Assembly (NCBI RefSeq): GCF_041521385.1
Contig: NZ_CP168006.1
Coordinates: 2,958,132 to 3,022,131, forward strand
Reading direction: 5' to 3'
DNA: 64,000 bases
Source of the DNA: Alcaligenes faecalis
Lineage (GTDB): Bacteria > Pseudomonadota > Gammaproteobacteria > Burkholderiales > Burkholderiaceae_B
Shown here: positions 61,561 to 64,000 of the stretch, piece by piece
How the letters are laid out: every line of letters starts with the position of its first letter
How positions within the stretch are numbered: the stretch's first letter is position 1
Position numbers and translations under genes: made by a program
Notes under the pieces: generated by a model
What the model was told of the DNA's origin: nothing
The model's input: only the letters and a program-made list of their open reading frames with translations
The model's database searches: none

Positions 61561-62385
61561 ATGAGTACCTTTCTTTACGGCGGCCATGTTCACGCCAATG
61601 GCATTCGTCAGCATTACTTGCGCTACGGTGGCTCCAGCCAGGGTCGCGACCAGCGTCCCGCGGTCATCATCGTTCCCGGCATTACCAGCCCGGCGGTGAC
61701 CTGGGGCTTTGTGGGCGAGCAGTTCGGCAAGCACTTTGATACCTACATTCAGGATGTGCGTGGTCGCGGTTTGAGCGAAGCCGCCGAAGGCATGGATTAC
61801 AGCCTGGACGCCCAGGCGGATGATTTGATCGCCTTGGCTCAAGCCTTGGGTCTGAAAGACTACATCGTGGTCGGCCACTCCATGGGTGCGCGTATTGGTT
61901 TGCGTGCGGCTCACAAGAACAGCGATGGCTTGAACCGTCTGGTAATGGTTGATCCTCCGGTCTCCGGCCCGGATCGTCGTGCCTATCCTTCCAAGTTGCC
62001 CTGGTACGTGGATTCCATGGCCATGGCTCGCAAAGGCTGCACCGCAGAAGACATGCGTGCTTTCTGCCCCACCTGGACCCAAGAGCAATTGCAATTGCGT
62101 GCCCAGTGGCTGCACACCTGCCACGAGCCTGCGATTTTGGCTAGCTTTGAAGGGTTCCACACCGACGATATTCACGTCGACTTCCCGCATCTGAAAGTAC
62201 CTGCCTTGCTGATGACCGCCGAGCGTGGTGATGTGGTGCGTGATGAGGACGTGGCCGAGATTCAGCAGTTGGCCGCTGGCGTTCAGCACGTACGTGTGCC
62301 CAATGCCGGTCACATGATTCCTTGGGATAACGAGGCTGGTTTCTACGAAGCCTTCGGTGATTTCCTGGGCCAGCGCCTGGTGTGA
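61561..62385 (+). CDS. picE: N-formylmaleamate deformylase
   Basis: The 274-aa alpha/beta hydrolase has the nucleophile elbow GHSMG with Ser107, and later AGHMIPWDN with the catalytic His. The protein resembles NicD, which splits N-formylmaleamate to maleamate and formate. It lies between the decarboxylase and the ring-cleaving dioxygenase genes, fitting this step. The ATG at 61561 follows the picC stop by 2 bp. The formate formed could feed the formate dehydrogenase encoded elsewhere in this window. Confidence 0.88.
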   Translation: MSTFLYGGHVHANGIRQHYLRYGGSSQGRDQRPAVIIVPGITSPAVTWGFVGEQFGKHFDTYIQDVRGRGLSEAAEGMDYSLDAQADDLIALAQALGLKDYIVVGHSMGARIGLRAAHKNSDGLNRLVMVDPPVSGPDRRAYPSKLPWYVDSMAMARKGCTAEDMRAFCPTWTQEQLQLRAQWLHTCHEPAILASFEGFHTDDIHVDFPHLKVPALLMTAERGDVVRDEDVAEIQQLAAGVQHVRVPNAGHMIPWDNEAGFYEAFGDFLGQRLV

Positions 62386-62392
62386 TGTTAAA

Positions 62393-62410
62393 GGGCCGCA
62401 TGGGCGGCCC
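62393..62410. promoter_or_regulatory. Hairpin between picE and picD
   Basis: GGGCCGC and GCGGCCC form a 7-bp stem with ATGG loop in the 80-bp gap between the picE stop and picD start. It lacks a T run, so it is more likely an mRNA-stability element or ribosome spacer than a terminator. Confidence 0.5.
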
Positions 62411-62465
62411 GTCGTGATGCAGAGGTTCCGCGTCAGTGCCGGAGCCTCTCACAAGGAGAGACAAG

Positions 62466-63518
62466 ATGGCAGTGAGTGATTATCAACTTATCGAGGCATG
62501 GCAGGAGGTGCTGCGCCTGTCCAAGCTGCAGGCTGGTCAAACTGTGACCTTGCTGACCAGCTCGACCACCCACCCGCAAACGATGCAGTGTGCGCAGATT
62601 GCGGCTCAGTCCATGGGCGCGATTGTGAATCGTCTGGATCTGCTGCCCGTGAATGCAGAGAAGGCCTTGAGCCGGGACTCGTTGGCGTATTTGGGGACGA
62701 CCCCGCTGACGGGTAACGAAGCGGCGATTGCCGCTTTGAAGGCCAGTGATCTGGTGCTGGATTTGATGACATTGTTGTTCTCGCCCGAGCAGATCGACAT
62801 TCTGAAGTCGGGTACCAAGATCCTTTTGGCGGTGGAGCCACCGGAAATTCTGGTTCGCACGGTGCCAACCGAAGCAGATCGCGCACGCGTGACAGCGGCG
62901 GCAGCCTTGATCAAGGCCGCCAAGGAAATGAGCATTACCTCGCCTGCCGGTACCAATCTGCGGTGCCCGCTGGGAGAGTTCCCCGCGATTCGTGAATACG
63001 GGTTTGTGGATGAGCCCGGTCGTTGGGACCACTGGCCTAGCGGTTTTGTACTGACCTGGCCGAACGAGCTGGGCACGAACGGCACCATTGTGATCGACAA
63101 GGGCGACATCCTGTTGCCGCAGAAGAAATACTCGACCGAGCAGATCATTCTGACCGTGGAAAACGGCTACGCCACCAAGATTGAAGGTGGTATCGAAGCC
63201 GAACTGCTGGACGAATACATGAAGACCTTCAACGATCCCGAAGGTTATGCGATTTCCCACATCGGCTGGGGTTTGCAGCCACGCGCTCACTGGTCCACCT
63301 TGGGTCTGTACTCGCGTGAGAACACCATTGGCATGGATGCACGGGCCTTCGAGGGTAACTTCCTGTTCTCCCTGGGGCCGAACAATGAAGCGGGTGGCAA
63401 GCGTACAACGGCCTGCCACATTGATATTCCTTTGCGCCATTGCACGGTCAGCCTGGATGGCCGTGCGGTTGTGCGTGATGGCAACGTACTGGACGGAGGC
63501 GTGGGTGAGTACGAATGA
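62466..63518 (+). CDS. picD: 2,5-dihydroxypyridine 5,6-dioxygenase
   Basis: The 350-aa protein has the length and sequence character of NicX, an Fe(II) dioxygenase with an aminopeptidase-like fold that opens 2,5-dihydroxypyridine to N-formylmaleamate. The carboxy half has the likely metal-binding segments EGYAISHIGWGLQPRAHW and NEAGGKRTTACHIDIPL. AAGGAG lies 7 nt before the ATG. The 3' end overlaps the next gene by 14 nt. Confidence 0.88.
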   Translation: MAVSDYQLIEAWQEVLRLSKLQAGQTVTLLTSSTTHPQTMQCAQIAAQSMGAIVNRLDLLPVNAEKALSRDSLAYLGTTPLTGNEAAIAALKASDLVLDLMTLLFSPEQIDILKSGTKILLAVEPPEILVRTVPTEADRARVTAAAALIKAAKEMSITSPAGTNLRCPLGEFPAIREYGFVDEPGRWDHWPSGFVLTWPNELGTNGTIVIDKGDILLPQKKYSTEQIILTVENGYATKIEGGIEAELLDEYMKTFNDPEGYAISHIGWGLQPRAHWSTLGLYSRENTIGMDARAFEGNFLFSLGPNNEAGGKRTTACHIDIPLRHCTVSLDGRAVVRDGNVLDGGVGEYE

Positions 63519-64000
63519 AGGAGCGGTTTACGCTCAACAAGGGTTTGGGTCGACATTGGAGCCTAAAGCTCCTTATGGCCTGTTGATTATTGATCTGGTG
63601 AATGGCTTTGCTGACCCGGCGGTATTTGGCGGCGGCAATATTCCCGAGGCCATCGAGAACACGCAGAAATTGCTGGCAACGGCGCGTGAACAAGGCTGGC
63701 CAGTGGCTCATACCCGTATCGTGTATGCGGACGATGGCGCTGATAACAACATTTTCAGCATCAAAGTCCCCGGCATGCTGGGTCTGACGGAAGACGCGCA
63801 CAACAGCCATATCGTGCCGGAACTGGCTCCTGCGCCCGGTGAGTTTGTGGTTCGCAAGAACGTGCCTTCGGCTTTCTTTGGTACGCCCTTGGCTGCGTGG
63901 CTGACCCAACGTGGTGTGCAAACACTGCTGGTCGCCGGTGCGGTTACCAGCGGTTGCGTACGTTCCAGCGTGGTCGATGCAATGCAATTGGGCTTTCGCC
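63505..64000 (+). CDS. picF: Maleamate amidohydrolase (cut off at the window edge)
   Basis: An isochorismatase-family hydrolase of which the first 165 residues are present. Translation starts at GTG 63505, with GGAGG 5 nt upstream; the frame at the nearby ATG (63515) soon meets a stop, so the GTG frame is the coding one. The catalytic triad is D30 (LLIIDLVNGF), K118 (VVRKNVPSAF) and C151 (TSGCVRSS). It converts maleamate to maleate and ammonia. It overlaps picD by 14 nt, so the two are probably coupled in translation. Confidence 0.9.
   Translation, partial: MSTNEGAVYAQQGFGSTLEPKAPYGLLIIDLVNGFADPAVFGGGNIPEAIENTQKLLATAREQGWPVAHTRIVYADDGADNNIFSIKVPGMLGLTEDAHNSHIVPELAPAPGEFVVRKNVPSAFFGTPLAAWLTQRGVQTLLVAGAVTSGCVRSSVVDAMQLGFR

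Noticed and set aside
1..64000. Mobile elements, prophage or rRNA
   Set aside because: I found no transposase, integrase, phage structural gene or rRNA-like stretch on either strand.

Overview
The window looks like a chromosomal segment of a betaproteobacterium of the family Alcaligenaceae, most likely Alcaligenes (A. faecalis or a close relative). This is inference from gene content. The strongest pointer is the right end, where a MarR regulator, an amidohydrolase-family decarboxylase, a deformylase, a 2,5-dihydroxypyridine dioxygenase and a maleamate amidase lie in the order described for the picolinic-acid cluster picR-C-E-D-F of A. faecalis. Other pointers are an fds-type NAD-dependent formate dehydrogenase next to molybdenum-cofactor genes, a lipid A hexosamine-type locus resembling one in Bordetella, and both TRAP and DctA dicarboxylate uptake, each with its own two-component system. 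Genes are densely packed with many 4-nt overlaps. I saw no insertion sequence, prophage, CRISPR array or rRNA.

Layout: 1-940, 3' part of a di-haem cytochrome c peroxidase; 1144-3303, serA facing an nsrR/globin operon that carries an NsrR-type operator. 3646-7596: ArnC-like and ArnT-like glycosyltransferases, a GtrA protein and a ChbG/NaxD-like deacetylase, probably decorating lipid A phosphates. 7743-8633: a DUF442 phosphatase-like protein and a universal stress protein. 8793-16253: formate dehydrogenase fdsGBA-fdhD-fdsD and its divergent ModE/PBP-type regulator. 16324-21435: Moco genes moaA-mobA facing moaC-D-E-B-moeA, which supply the cofactor for FdsA. 21516-27293: dctSR divergent from the TRAP transporter dctPQM. 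27603-33044: peroxiredoxin, MFS and DMT transporters, bioB, a thioesterase and a DUF3293 protein.

33241-38060: a tetR-MFP-RND efflux operon. 38263-43121: dctA, with a sigma-54 promoter and two DctD-like upstream sites, divergent from dctBD. 43318-47591: fabI, mltD, gloB, a methyltransferase and rnhA. 47691-51824: a second MFP-RND pump. 51911-54433: dnaQ, tRNA-Val(CAC), a nine-copy heptamer repeat and an AtoE-type short-chain fatty acid carrier. 54624-59720: a TonB receptor and FecBCDE-like ABC importer preceded by a structured, terminator-ended leader. 59736-64000: the pic genes, cut off inside picF.

The metabolic theme is organic acids and pyridine carboxylates. Dicarboxylates enter through two sensed systems. 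Picolinate-derived 3,6-dihydroxypicolinate is broken down to maleamate and maleate, releasing formate at the deformylase step, and formate can be oxidised by the Fds enzyme. The least explained element is the leader and terminator in front of the TonB/ABC uptake operon, whose ligand I cannot name.
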